64,000 bases of DNA from UBA5109 sp963975155. Its GTDB lineage: Bacteria > Pseudomonadota > Gammaproteobacteria > Pseudomonadales > Pseudohongiellaceae. The stretch lies in assembly GCA_963975155.1 (NCBI GenBank), contig CAXBFG010000011.1, positions 23,499 through 87,498 of the forward strand, in the 5' to 3' direction. A program made the translations under genes and the position numbers. Positions 53,643-62,221 of the stretch are shown in pieces. Positions within the stretch are counted from its first letter, which is position 1. Every line of letters starts with the position of its first letter. Under the pieces are notes generated by a model. That model was not told where the DNA came from. It did no database searches and saw only the letters and a program-made list of their open reading frames with translations.

Positions 53643-54545
53643 TTAAAAAAGTGGTGGGCGGATAAAGAAGCCCGGCCTGACACCATCATCTTCATCCGCC
53701 TCGGCTTCTACTGTAACAGAAGCAGTCTCCTCATTGCTAAACAGCAGTGTTTCATGAGCCTGAGTCAAGGCAAATGAGTTTTTTACCAAATCAATCCCCA
53801 CATTCAGCACACCTCCGCCGCCCAGGCCGAATATGGGTATATTGCCGCTCAGCATGTAAGGGTTAAAAAGATCTGTTTGGGTCATCAGTCGGAAGGATTC
53901 CTGTGCAGAAAATTCACCGGGCGCCAATGCCAAAGGCTGTGTTTCTGTTAACGTCTTAAAACTTACCGGATTTAGGGTAGTGACATAATCATCAGCATAG
54001 GGACAGTCTTTTGCTGCATACTGTTTTTTATACCGGGTACACTCTTCCAGCCAGTTCTGATTTATGTCCTGTCTATAATCCTGCAAAAATGTAGCTACGG
54101 AATTTTGCAAGCCGTCTATAGCATTACTTTCTTTTTCCGGGTTTTGAAGAGGGTCAGTCCTGGGTTCTGTGGTGGGACTTTGTACTTCATCACCTTCGGT
54201 CATCAATGCAGTAGAAGCTTTTTCAGCATTTTGATCCAATGATCTGAATTCTTCCTGCAGACCCTGATTATTACTTACCGAGCCTGGACTTTGCTCAAGG
54301 TTATCGCTTAACAAAGCACTGTCGGTATTTATTGGGATTGTTTCGGACAATTGTGGATTAAATCCACTCAGAATAACTTCAATGCTGACTGGATCATTTA
54401 TCTGCTCGCTGAAAGTATCCGTAGCGAAGGGAAAGCGATAAACAAAACCAAGCACACAAAGATGCAGAACCAGACTGGCCAGCAGGGCAATGCGAAACCC
54501 TGAATTTTTTTCAGAATCCTGTCTTATGGATACATCCGCTTTCAA
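53643..54545 (-). CDS. Protein of unknown function with TonB-like N-terminal anchor
   Basis: A 300-residue protein. A short cytoplasmic basic segment is followed by one transmembrane helix (about 18-35) with a Ser/His pattern (LLASLVLHLCVLGF) like TonB-type energy transducers. A long polar, low-complexity periplasmic linker rich in Glu, Asp, Ser and Pro extends to about 150. The C-terminal half (about 160-290) includes two Cys (CTRYKKQYAAKDCPY) and a glycine-rich stretch GLGGGG, and has no recognisable TonB C-terminal domain. Its start overlaps the preceding membrane protein by 4 bases, making it the third gene of a PadR-led operon. Confidence 0.7.
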   Translation of the reverse strand: MKADVSIRQDSEKNSGFRIALLASLVLHLCVLGFVYRFPFATDTFSEQINDPVSIEVILSGFNPQLSETIPINTDSALLSDNLEQSPGSVSNNQGLQEEFRSLDQNAEKASTALMTEGDEVQSPTTEPRTDPLQNPEKESNAIDGLQNSVATFLQDYRQDINQNWLEECTRYKKQYAAKDCPYADDYVTTLNPVSFKTLTETQPLALAPGEFSAQESFRLMTQTDLFNPYMLSGNIPIFGLGGGGVLNVGIDLVKNSFALTQAHETLLFSNEETASVTVEAEADEDDGVRPGFFIRPPLF

Positions 54546-55279
54546 GGCGTACTAAAATCCCTGTGCATTCTGAACAGAATATATTTTCGACAAAGCCAGG
54601 CTAATAATAAGCAGGAACCCAGTCGAAAAAGATAATCAGGCGGGAAAATAAGTCTGACCAGGGCAATTGAAATAGACAAGGAACCCTCAATATTATTTGC
54701 CGGATCCGGCCACTGTAAATTTGTGTAAATAGAACAACCCAGCAGGCAGGCTATGAGTAATCCTGAACCGTAATACTTCAATGCAATGTGGTTTCTGGTG
54801 GCATAAATAACGGCTGCTGCAACAACCAGCAAGGGCAAGAGATACATCATGAACAGTCTGACTGCATTTAATACACCCATCGCCAGGGTGGGAAAGCCCA
54901 CAACTGCCTTGTCGGTATTATAAGAAATGAATTCAGGATCAAATACCTGCACAAAAGCTATCATTATAAAAGCTGACACAATCAGCAATGCCAGCTGCAA
55001 CAATACGGGCCCAAAAACCATCATGGCAAGCGGGTGACGCCTGCCATAACTTTTTAACTCAGGCTGCTGTAACATCTTCTGCACCAGCAAGTCCTGGTCC
55101 CCCAGTTTGCTTGCCGCCTCTGCCTCGGCCAGATCAACATGACCACCTTTGCCGAGAGATTCAGCCTTCAGATCCTCAAAGTGATCGTTTAATTCCTCGA
55201 TAAAGCGCCTGACATGTCGATAAGCTACTCCGCCATCCAGCAGGCTCAGACTCAAGCGTAAAAATTGCTGCTTAGCCAT
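54542..55279 (-). CDS. Membrane protein with HAAS-like N-terminal domain
   Basis: A 245-residue protein. The first 85 residues are helical and resemble the HAAS/DUF1700-type domain found beside PadR regulators (RRFIEELNDHFEDLKAESLGKGG, shown by the HFEDLKAES core near 32-40). Five hydrophobic segments follow (about 88-112, 135-160, 163-182, 190-205 and 220-238). HAAS-type proteins are thought to act with PadR regulators in sensing or membrane stress. The start overlaps padR by 8 bases and the stop overlaps the TonB-like gene by 4, so all three are translationally coupled. Confidence 0.75.
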   Translation of the reverse strand: MAKQQFLRLSLSLLDGGVAYRHVRRFIEELNDHFEDLKAESLGKGGHVDLAEAEAASKLGDQDLLVQKMLQQPELKSYGRRHPLAMMVFGPVLLQLALLIVSAFIMIAFVQVFDPEFISYNTDKAVVGFPTLAMGVLNAVRLFMMYLLPLLVVAAAVIYATRNHIALKYYGSGLLIACLLGCSIYTNLQWPDPANNIEGSLSISIALVRLIFPPDYLFRLGSCLLLAWLCRKYILFRMHRDFSTP

Positions 55280-55607
55280 GCTGTTCTCCCAGAGCGGTGT
55301 CGATACCCCCTTTTATTCGAGTCCATTCATCAGTCAGCTCAGTCATTCTTTGCCTGCCCTTAACTGTTGCGGTGTAATACACCCGATTGCGACCTTCTAT
55401 CACACGCCGCTTCGCCTTAAGGAACTGCTTTTTCTCCAGCGCATGCAACACCGGATACACCACCCCTTCGGCCAGATCAAAAGCATCTTTGGAAACTACC
55501 CTGATGGCTCTGACTAGTTCATAGCCGTACATTTCCTTTCGGCACAGTAACCGCAATATCAAGAGTTCCGGCACTCCGGACATAAAAGGTGGATTGGTTT
55601 TTTTCAT
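55272..55607 (-). CDS. PadR family transcriptional regulator
   Basis: A 111-residue winged-helix regulator of the short PadR type. The characteristic core is LLCRKEMYGYELVRAI (near 20-35), then EGVVYPVLHALEKKQFL (near 48-64), and the wing YYTATVKGRQRM. PadR proteins bind DNA as dimers and repress neighbouring genes until they bind a ligand. It heads the operon with the HAAS-like membrane protein, which suggests autoregulation. No clear palindromic operator was identified just upstream. Confidence 0.93.
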   Translation of the reverse strand: MKKTNPPFMSGVPELLILRLLCRKEMYGYELVRAIRVVSKDAFDLAEGVVYPVLHALEKKQFLKAKRRVIEGRNRVYYTATVKGRQRMTELTDEWTRIKGGIDTALGEQHG

Positions 55608-56021
55608 AAGACTGCCTGGTATTTTTACCTATTGGTTATAGGTATGACTGGAAGTTAAAGAAATAGTTCCTGGATAGCCGGCTGGGTTTAGAGATTTTAT
55701 GGTGCGCGCCAGTTTGAAATTTTACCGCTTATTCCCTGTCTTAATGACGAGCTATCAAGACTGTGCGTTTAAGCTCTTTGAAAACTCCAACATGGTTCAG
55801 AAAGCCGCCCTTCCTGCCAAGTGAACCCATTGAGATGCTTTTTTCCTGAGTGTTTTTCCGATCAAGCGCGAGGACTGTCTGAGGAGCAAAGCGACGAGTT
55901 CCGCAGCGCCGGAAAAACAGGAAGGAAAGATCGAAGGGTGAACAAGGCAGAAGCGGCGGCTTCTACAACGTCAGCCTTTTCAAACTGACACACTAGCGAT
56001 TTTACTTATTAGCTGAAAGAA
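55608..56021. other. Intergenic region filled by a repeat element, 414 bp
   Basis: Between the RegA-type gene stop and padR, about 295 of 414 bases are a repeat element (listed separately). The remaining part next to padR (55608-55699) should hold the padR promoter. A direct ACCTATTGGTTATAGGT motif at about 55627-55643 is a near-perfect palindrome and might be a PadR operator. Confidence 0.5.
55700..55993. repeat. MITE-like element with CAGTTTGAAA terminal inverted repeats, containing palindrome copy B
   Basis: The left end has GCCAGTTTGAAA (55708-55719) and the right end, inverted, GTCAGTTTGAAA (55978-55989). Inside, 55777-55984 forms a long imperfect palindrome. Its centre (55822-55948) is nearly identical to copy A at 47.9 kb, while the arms (AAGCCGCC type) are different yet pair with each other. 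The left 57 bases recur at 63850-63904. No coding capacity. Confidence 0.78.
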
Positions 56022-56552
56022 TTAGCGCCGCACAGGCCGCTTCTGCAGTTTTCTCTGTAAGGTGCGCCTGTGCATACCCAGACTACGGGCCGTTTCTGAA
56101 ATATTGCCATCGTTTGATTCCAGAACGCGTTGAATATATTCCCATTGCATACGATCAATGGAAAGCGGGTCATCGGCTATGTCCTTATCAGCAGCTTTAG
56201 TGCCTTGCAGAACTGCCAGAATTTCATCGACATCCATAGGCTTGCAGGCATAGTCTATGGCCCCGAGTTTAATGGCACTTACAGCAGTGGCGATACTCGA
56301 ATAACCGGTCAGAATTAATATTCGCATCTCTGAACTGTGCTGCTTTAACAAACGTACACAATCCAGACCGGATTCTTTATCTATTTTTAAATCTACTACC
56401 GCATAATCAAAACTGAACTGGCTCAGCAACTTTTGCAGTTCCGAAATATTTTCTGCAACACGCGCCTGAAAACCACGTTTTAAAAAGGCATCACGCAATA
56501 CGCCAAGAAATACGGCATCGTCATCGACAATAACGATGGATAGCTCACTCAT
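56022..56552 (-). CDS. RegA/PrrA/ActR-type response regulator
   Basis: A 176-residue two-domain regulator. The receiver domain has the acidic pocket VDDD (near 9-12), the phospho-accepting Asp54 (VVDLKID), and the conserved LTGYSS and KPMD segments. A short proline-poor linker leads to a Fis-type helix-turn-helix (about 148-172, ISETARSLGMHRRTLQRKL), nearly identical to the RegA/PrrA recognition helix. In Proteobacteria this regulator controls redox-responsive genes. The gene overlaps the sensor kinase by 4 bases (ATGA). Confidence 0.92.
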   Translation of the reverse strand: MSELSIVIVDDDAVFLGVLRDAFLKRGFQARVAENISELQKLLSQFSFDYAVVDLKIDKESGLDCVRLLKQHSSEMRILILTGYSSIATAVSAIKLGAIDYACKPMDVDEILAVLQGTKAADKDIADDPLSIDRMQWEYIQRVLESNDGNISETARSLGMHRRTLQRKLQKRPVRR

Positions 56553-57829
56553 AACACTGCCTTATGCAAGGGCAGGCTAATTTCTGTTACTGCACCTTGT
56601 TCTGCATGTGGATACAATTTAACTGTACCTTTCAAGCGGTTAATACTCGCCTGACTCAGTACCAGACCGACTCCCATCCCCTCCTCCTTGGTGGTTATGA
56701 TGCTGCTGCCTAATTGCTCTGAAAATTCAGCCGTTATTCCTTCTCCAAAGTCGCGCACCTTCATACTCCATGTCAACTCATCCCAGCCCACACGCACTTC
56801 AATTCCGTGCGGACTGGCATCGGCAGCATTGTTGAGGATATTTATCAGCGCCTGTTGCAGAGTAGAGTCGGCTCTGATATCAGGTGATGCATCAGATTCC
56901 GGCATCTCAAGTGTCAGTTTTAACTCAGGCCTGATCAACTGCCATTGGCCCAGCAGTAAATTGATAAAATCGTGTATGGCAATTGTTTTGGCCTTACCAG
57001 CCTCTCTGAAATCAGCCTGATTCACCAGCTCCCTGAGACTGCTTTTACAGCGCTGAATCTGCTGCTCAATAATACCAAGTTGCTTTTTCAATAAAGGGTT
57101 GCCAGCCTGCTCATTTGCCATTTCCTTTACCAGTATTGCCATAGTATTTAATGGTGTTCCCAGCTCATGAGCGGTCCCGGCAGCCTGTGTCGCTACAGCC
57201 AGAATCTGTTCGTCGCGCAGATTATTTTCCCGATAACGGGTCAATTTGCTTTGCTGATCACGTACGGTAGCGGCCATTTTTACTACAAAATACGTAATAA
57301 GAACCGCACTCACCAGAAAGTTAAACCACATGCCCATAATATGCAGGCCCGGCAGCATGGAATTCTCACCCATATCCATCGACATGACTGCAGGCAAGGG
57401 CTGATAGAAAAATAACAACAGGGAATACGCCACAATACAAAGTGCCAGTACTGTGCAGGTATAGGTCCAGGGTAATATCGCTGCCGCAATTGTGATTGGC
57501 ACCAAAAAATAGGAAACAAAGGGGTTGCTGGCTCCCCCACTCAGATAAAGCAGAATGGACAGGCCTGCGATATCCATCAACAGATGTACCAGAAATTCCA
57601 GGTCAGTAATCTGCCAGGCCCTGCGCAAACGCAGCAGGACGGCAAAATTTATCAGCACAAAACCAAGCATCGTGCACAGAATCAGAGTGTAATTCAGCGA
57701 CAGATCTAATACCGCGTAGGCATATAACAGTGCAATAAGCTGACAGGCAAAAACAATTATGCGGATCAACAGCAGACGTCGCAGGTTTTGCTGCGACGCC
57801 GCTAAGGGAAAAAAATGAGTATTGGGCAA
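56549..57829 (-). CDS. RegB/PrrB-type redox sensor histidine kinase
   Basis: A 426-residue membrane kinase with six hydrophobic segments in the first 190 residues. The quinone-sensing motif of RegB, here GGASNPF, is at 98-104. The H-box GTAHELGTPLNTM carries the phospho-accepting His221, and Cys261 in QRCKSSLREL matches the redox-active cysteine of RegB. The ATP-binding domain follows (NILNNAADASPHG N-box, DFGEGI G1, GVGLVLS G2). The start is a TTG at 57827-57829 with GAGG eight bases before it. It forms an operon with the RegA-type regulator and lies 62 bp after the outer-membrane protein gene. Confidence 0.92.
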   Translation of the reverse strand: MPNTHFFPLAASQQNLRRLLLIRIIVFACQLIALLYAYAVLDLSLNYTLILCTMLGFVLINFAVLLRLRRAWQITDLEFLVHLLMDIAGLSILLYLSGGASNPFVSYFLVPITIAAAILPWTYTCTVLALCIVAYSLLLFFYQPLPAVMSMDMGENSMLPGLHIMGMWFNFLVSAVLITYFVVKMAATVRDQQSKLTRYRENNLRDEQILAVATQAAGTAHELGTPLNTMAILVKEMANEQAGNPLLKKQLGIIEQQIQRCKSSLRELVNQADFREAGKAKTIAIHDFINLLLGQWQLIRPELKLTLEMPESDASPDIRADSTLQQALINILNNAADASPHGIEVRVGWDELTWSMKVRDFGEGITAEFSEQLGSSIITTKEEGMGVGLVLSQASINRLKGTVKLYPHAEQGAVTEISLPLHKAVL

Positions 57830-57891
57830 AACATTACCTCTCGCACCGCTTAAAGTTGCCTGCTTTTATACGGGTGGCAAAAGATAACTGG

Positions 57892-58947
57892 TTAGAAAGC
57901 GAATTGGTAGCCCAGGGTAATCATGGAATCCATATCCAGTTGTACGCCATTGACATCATTATCCAGGGTGTTTTCATATTCCAGGGAAAAACGATGCCCG
58001 CCACCAATTATCGTATTGATACCCAGCCCCAAATCCCAGCGCTGGCCACCCTGATTATCCGGATCTGCTGTCTGCACAGGCAGGATGATGCGTGAATCAA
58101 TCCCATCAATGCTATCCAGATCAGTAAAGGTAAGCCTTAGGGACCCACTCACATGTTCATTAAAGCGATACGAACTCCAGCCCGATAAAGTCAACTGGTC
58201 ACCCAGACTGTAACCCTCATCATTATCGTCCAGACGCATCAGGTATTTAAGCTGTGAACCCCAGCCTATACGTCCGGCGTACCCCCTATAGGTGAGCCCC
58301 GGTTCAAAATCATAGGTGCCCGAACCCAACTGCATTGCATAGGGTAGACGCGGAGACGGCGTGGTATTCATTGGCGTCAGGATACGGCCCGTTTCCTCAA
58401 TAGCGCCAGTCGGGATGCTTAAGCCAAAATTAAGGTGTACTTTATGATCCATGCCATCCAGCAGACTGTACAGCAGACCAAGTTTGGTATCGCCGAGACC
58501 ATCAGTGCTGGTTTCAAAATAACCTAGCCGGGTCGTGCCTGCTGCACCCATATATGTCAGGTGCTGCATCTCCTTATCAACGAGATTAAGCATGGCCATC
58601 AGGGTAATCCGGTCTGAAGGTGCATACATCAGACCTAGCATATGCATGCTGCTTGTCATATCCAATGGCGCGACACGTAAAGTCGGCGGCATCACAGGAG
58701 GATTGGCAAAGCGATTGGCTATGCTGCTAACCAGCTGATCTGTAGTAATATCCTGATTTCCCTGCACATTGCCCTGCATCTTCATCTGCATGAAACGATA
58801 GGACAACATCCATTCACCCGCTTCATGGATATGGTCACCCATTACTCCGATTGGTGCGTGACTTTCTGGCGGAGCTGTTTGGGCGAAGGCAGCAGTGGAA
58901 AGAGAACAAATGCCAAATAAGGCAAGTAACAATGATCTTGTTTGCAT
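57892..58947 (-). CDS. Outer-membrane beta-barrel protein, transporter-like
   Basis: A 351-residue protein with a signal peptide (cleavage near AFAQ). The start is the ATG at 58945-58947, preceded by AAGGA. The mature protein opens with HAPIGVMGDHIHEAGEWMLSYRFM-like sequence (HAPIGVMGDH shown) and Met-rich segments, followed by alternating strands typical of a beta-barrel and a terminal Phe (LGYQFAF), the signature recognised by the BAM complex. Similar proteins are annotated as MetA-pathway phenol or generic transporters. The methionine- and histidine-rich N-terminus might bind copper, which is inference. It precedes RegB on the same strand. Confidence 0.8.
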   Translation of the reverse strand: MQTRSLLLALFGICSLSTAAFAQTAPPESHAPIGVMGDHIHEAGEWMLSYRFMQMKMQGNVQGNQDITTDQLVSSIANRFANPPVMPPTLRVAPLDMTSSMHMLGLMYAPSDRITLMAMLNLVDKEMQHLTYMGAAGTTRLGYFETSTDGLGDTKLGLLYSLLDGMDHKVHLNFGLSIPTGAIEETGRILTPMNTTPSPRLPYAMQLGSGTYDFEPGLTYRGYAGRIGWGSQLKYLMRLDDNDEGYSLGDQLTLSGWSSYRFNEHVSGSLRLTFTDLDSIDGIDSRIILPVQTADPDNQGGQRWDLGLGINTIIGGGHRFSLEYENTLDNDVNGVQLDMDSMITLGYQFAF

Positions 58948-59078
58948 GCAAATCCTTTTCAGATATTTCGGAATCAAAGAATTTGCATTTTAGCAACTCA
59001 GTGCTGTTTTGAGATGTGACAAATTGTCGCAGTCATGACGGGAAGCTTTAGGGTACAACGCGAATGGAAAATGCGAGT

Positions 59079-59098
59079 AGGCCTGTTAAAGCAGGCCT
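59079..59098. terminator. Hairpin after the LacI-type gene
   Basis: AGGCCTG and CAGGCCT form a perfect 7-bp stem with a 6-base loop just behind the LacI-type gene stop. There is no T-run on either strand, so its role as a terminator is uncertain. Confidence 0.45.
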
Positions 59099-59101
59099 TA
59101 G

Positions 59102-60172
59102 TCAACTGAACATAAATCTTTCTTTCGAGGTATTTTTATTATCACTTTTATTCCGGAATTCGTCGTAAGGCCGGGTGCTGATACCCAGACGCAATTCATG
59201 TTCCAGCACTATGGTTTTCTTTTTTATTGCTTTGCCGGACATCATATCAAGTAATAATTCCACGCTGGCCTTACCTATTTTATCCAGAGGCTGGGCGATT
59301 GTACTGAGCGGTGAATGCATATACTTGATGAGCGGGATATTATCAAAACCCATTACTGAAATATCAGCTGAGACATTGATGCCCTGGCAGGTGAGTGCAA
59401 AAACAAAGCCTACGGCTATCTCATCACTAAAACATAAAACTGCTGTTGGTATCTGATCAAAATGTAGAATTCTCTGAACGGCCTCTTCACCAAATTTAAT
59501 GCCATACTTACCATAAATAATATTTTCTTCTGAAATCGTTAAATTTGCCTCTTGCATGGCTTTTCTATAACCCTGTAAACGGCCCTGGCTACTGGTGCTG
59601 GTCATGTCACCTGTTACTACGGCAATATTCCGGTGCCCCAGTTCAATTAGATGATTGGTCGCATCCTTTGCTGCTGCAATATTATCGATAGTCACCAGCG
59701 GCACACCCTTGGCCTGACATTTTTCAGTGACGCTAACCACGGGGGGCGCGTCCGGTAGCGGATACCCTTTTGCGTCCACTTCAAAGGGATAACGGTTAGT
59801 AAATAACAAAATGCCATCGGCCTGACCTGTACTGGCAAATTCGGCATAGCTTGCTTCCCGAACTTTAGAGTCCAGAGTGTCCGCCAGTAACACCGAATAA
59901 CCCTGCAACTCGGCAATTTGTTCAATGGTTTTTATTATCGGATGAAAAAAACTGTCAGCAATGTCCGGAATCATGACAAGTATGTTTTGTGATTTCGAAG
60001 TGCGTAAGCCGACTCCAAAACGATTTGGCACATAACCCAGTTCCTCAATCAAAGAAAGCACACGTTGGCGGGTTTCTTTCGATACCCGATCGGGATATCT
60101 CAAGGAATTGGAAACCGTTGCAATCGACACACCTGCTCTGGCTGCTATTTCTTTAATACCTGTTCTCGCCAT
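59102..60172 (-). CDS. LacI family transcriptional regulator
   Basis: A 356-residue repressor. The N-terminal helix-turn-helix GIKEIAARAGVSIATVSNSL at 5-24 and the hinge LRTSKSQNILVMIPD near 55-70 are classic LacI/PurR features, followed by a periplasmic-binding-protein-like sugar domain (about 62-335). The C-terminal tail is charged and about 15 residues longer than usual. No sugar catabolic operon is adjacent: the divergent neighbour is a redoxin and the next gene is an outer-membrane protein. Its effector is unknown. Confidence 0.94.
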   Translation of the reverse strand: MARTGIKEIAARAGVSIATVSNSLRYPDRVSKETRQRVLSLIEELGYVPNRFGVGLRTSKSQNILVMIPDIADSFFHPIIKTIEQIAELQGYSVLLADTLDSKVREASYAEFASTGQADGILLFTNRYPFEVDAKGYPLPDAPPVVSVTEKCQAKGVPLVTIDNIAAAKDATNHLIELGHRNIAVVTGDMTSTSSQGRLQGYRKAMQEANLTISEENIIYGKYGIKFGEEAVQRILHFDQIPTAVLCFSDEIAVGFVFALTCQGINVSADISVMGFDNIPLIKYMHSPLSTIAQPLDKIGKASVELLLDMMSGKAIKKKTIVLEHELRLGISTRPYDEFRNKSDNKNTSKERFMFS

Positions 60173-60487
60173 AACTACACTTGCCCTCTAAAATAAGTAA
60201 ATAGGTATATTAGCTATAGGTCATAAAAGTAAATACAAATGATACCTGTAATTATCTATATTACCCGCAAATGCTACGAATACATTTCTCATCCCTGTTC
60301 CAAAACACACTGTTATCAGTAAAGTTCAGCTTGCTATGAAATAAACGCAAGCATCTTTCAGCCAATGGCAAAAATCCGCTAAATCTGCCATTATCAGCCT
60401 CAGTGCCTGTAACAAAATATTGCTCGCCCACTCTCATTGACTAAGCCAACTCACAAGCTATGCCAGGAAAAGACAAAAGGAAAATTT
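60173..60487. other. Divergent spacer between LacI-type and redoxin genes, 315 bp
   Basis: AT-rich DNA close to the LacI-type start contains related half-motifs (ATAGGTATATTAGCTATAGGT-like at about 60200-60220) that could be regulatory, but no palindrome of the usual LacI-operator form was found. No coding frame or hairpin stands out. Confidence 0.4.
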
Positions 60488-61066
60488 ATGCGACTGACGA
60501 ATAGGATTAAGCCATTTATTCTGGCTTTGGTTTTTATCTACAGCTCCATCAGTATTGCTGCCCTGGCCCAGGAATTTATCTGGGCACCTGATTTCCCTGA
60601 AGGATCTAAAATTCCGGTACTGGAAGCTCCGGATCAGAACGGGCTTGAGCAAAACCTGGCGAGCTTGGCCGGAGACAAAGGACTGATGTTGTTTTTCAGC
60701 CGTTCTTTCGACTGGTGCCCTTACTGTAAAGCACAGCTTGCAGATATCACTGCGATTCAGTCTGAGATGGAAGAGCTCGGATTTAATGTTGTCTCGATGA
60801 CTTACGACTCAGTTGAAACATTGAAAATAGCTGAAGAGGATTTTGGAGTCGGTTTCACCATGCTGCATGACGAAGCCATCAAGCATATCGATGCTTTTGG
60901 CATCAGAAACCCTGACCCTGAACCCGGGCATTTTGCCTACGGCATACCAAGGCCGGGCATTATGCTGATCAGCCCCGATGGCACAATATTACGAAAATTT
61001 GCAGAAGAAGATTTTCGGGAAAGGCCTGACCTGAGCTATGTTCTGGAGGCTGCTTCGCAATTTTAG
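60488..61066 (+). CDS. Exported redoxin (AhpC/TSA-like)
   Basis: A 192-residue thioredoxin-fold protein with a signal peptide (hydrophobic about 8-26, cleavage near ALAQ). The start is the ATG at 60488 with AAAGG seven bases upstream; a longer frame from 60437 lacks a ribosome-binding site. The active site is FDWCPYCK with Cys77 and Cys80, a CxxC preceded by a peroxiredoxin-like context. The second half (SYDSVETLKIAEEDFGVGFTMLHD-type, VETLKIAEEDFG shown) resembles AhpC/TSA redoxins. It probably reduces disulfides or peroxides in the periplasm. Confidence 0.86.
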   Translation: MRLTNRIKPFILALVFIYSSISIAALAQEFIWAPDFPEGSKIPVLEAPDQNGLEQNLASLAGDKGLMLFFSRSFDWCPYCKAQLADITAIQSEMEELGFNVVSMTYDSVETLKIAEEDFGVGFTMLHDEAIKHIDAFGIRNPDPEPGHFAYGIPRPGIMLISPDGTILRKFAEEDFRERPDLSYVLEAASQF

Positions 61067-61105
61067 CAGGCAACTATCGGCCACTGTAGCGGCCGTTTCA
61101 GTCAC

Positions 61106-62119
61106 TTAGTTTGCCGCTTGACGAGCCATCATGTAGGCAGCTAAATCCAGCAAACGACAGGAATAAGCTGCCTCATTGTCATACCAGGCAATCAGTTTAA
61201 AGAATCTGTCCGATAAGCCGATCCCTGCATTGGCGTCAAAGATGCTGCTGCGCTTATCACCAATAAAATCCTGTGAAACCACCATGTCTTCGGTATAACC
61301 GAGAATGTCTTTAAGCTCATTTTCGGAGGCATGCTTCATAAGAGATTTTATGTCTTCGTAACTGCTCGCCTTCTTCAAACGCACTGTCAGGTCCACTACC
61401 GAGACATCGGCTGTAGGAACTCGCAGCGACATGCCGGTTAGCTTTCCATCCAGCTCCGGAATCACCTTGCCTACCGCTTTGGCAGCACCCGTTGAAGACG
61501 GAATAATATTCAGCAGGGCACTGCGCCCACCACGATAATCTTTTCGTGATGCGCCATCTACTACCATTTGTGAAGCAGTTACTGCATGGACGGTTGTCAT
61601 CAAGCCTTCTTCAATTCCCAAATTATCATGCAGCACTTTTGCCACCGGCGCCAGACAGTTGGTGGTACAGGAGGCATTCGACACGATATTGTCAGTAGGC
61701 TTTAACAAGTGATGATTGACACCCATCACAAACATGGGCACATCGCTGGCAGGTGCTGAAATAATCACATTTTGTGCTCCAGCCTCCAAGTGAGCAGTGG
61801 CTTTTTCTCTGGCCGTAAAAAGTCCGGTACATTCAATTAGCACATCAACCTTGAGGGCAGCCCAGTCGAGTCTGGCAGGATCTTTTTCTGAACTGATCCG
61901 TATCACCCGGTCTGCAACACACAATTGTCCGTCGACAATTGCTATGCTCTCATCAAGGCCTCCATGTACCGAATCGTATTTGAGCAAATAGGCCAGTTGC
62001 TCCACCTCCAGCATGTCATTGATAGCAATAACTTCCAGATCTTCACGTTGCAGCGCTTGCCTGAACACCATGCGCCCCACCCTTCCGAAACCGTTGATAG
62101 CAATCTTAATTGTTGACAT
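61106..62119 (-). CDS. gap: Glyceraldehyde-3-phosphate dehydrogenase, type I
   Basis: A 337-residue glycolytic/gluconeogenic enzyme. The N-terminal NAD-binding motif INGFGRVGRM is at 8-17, Asp35 (AINDMLEVE) favours NAD over NADP, and the catalytic Cys151 lies in SNASCTTNC. The GGRSALLNIIPSSTGAAKAVG phosphate-binding region (shown by SSTGAAKAVG) and the late WYDNEAAYSCR motif are normal. No pgk, tkt or fba is adjacent, so this may be one of several gap copies. It converges with the redoxin gene. Confidence 0.97.
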   Translation of the reverse strand: MSTIKIAINGFGRVGRMVFRQALQREDLEVIAINDMLEVEQLAYLLKYDSVHGGLDESIAIVDGQLCVADRVIRISSEKDPARLDWAALKVDVLIECTGLFTAREKATAHLEAGAQNVIISAPASDVPMFVMGVNHHLLKPTDNIVSNASCTTNCLAPVAKVLHDNLGIEEGLMTTVHAVTASQMVVDGASRKDYRGGRSALLNIIPSSTGAAKAVGKVIPELDGKLTGMSLRVPTADVSVVDLTVRLKKASSYEDIKSLMKHASENELKDILGYTEDMVVSQDFIGDKRSSIFDANAGIGLSDRFFKLIAWYDNEAAYSCRLLDLAAYMMARQAAN

Positions 62120-62221
62120 AGTCCTCTCACTTAAAAATGTAACAGAGTATTTCTACCGATATTACCTGCCATTGGCAGGCAATTAATATGCCTGAACTCC
62201 CCGCGCATTATCTTAAACACT

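Noticed and set aside
60200..60290. LacI-type operator upstream of the regulator
   Set aside because: Only loose half-motifs are seen, with no central CG palindrome.
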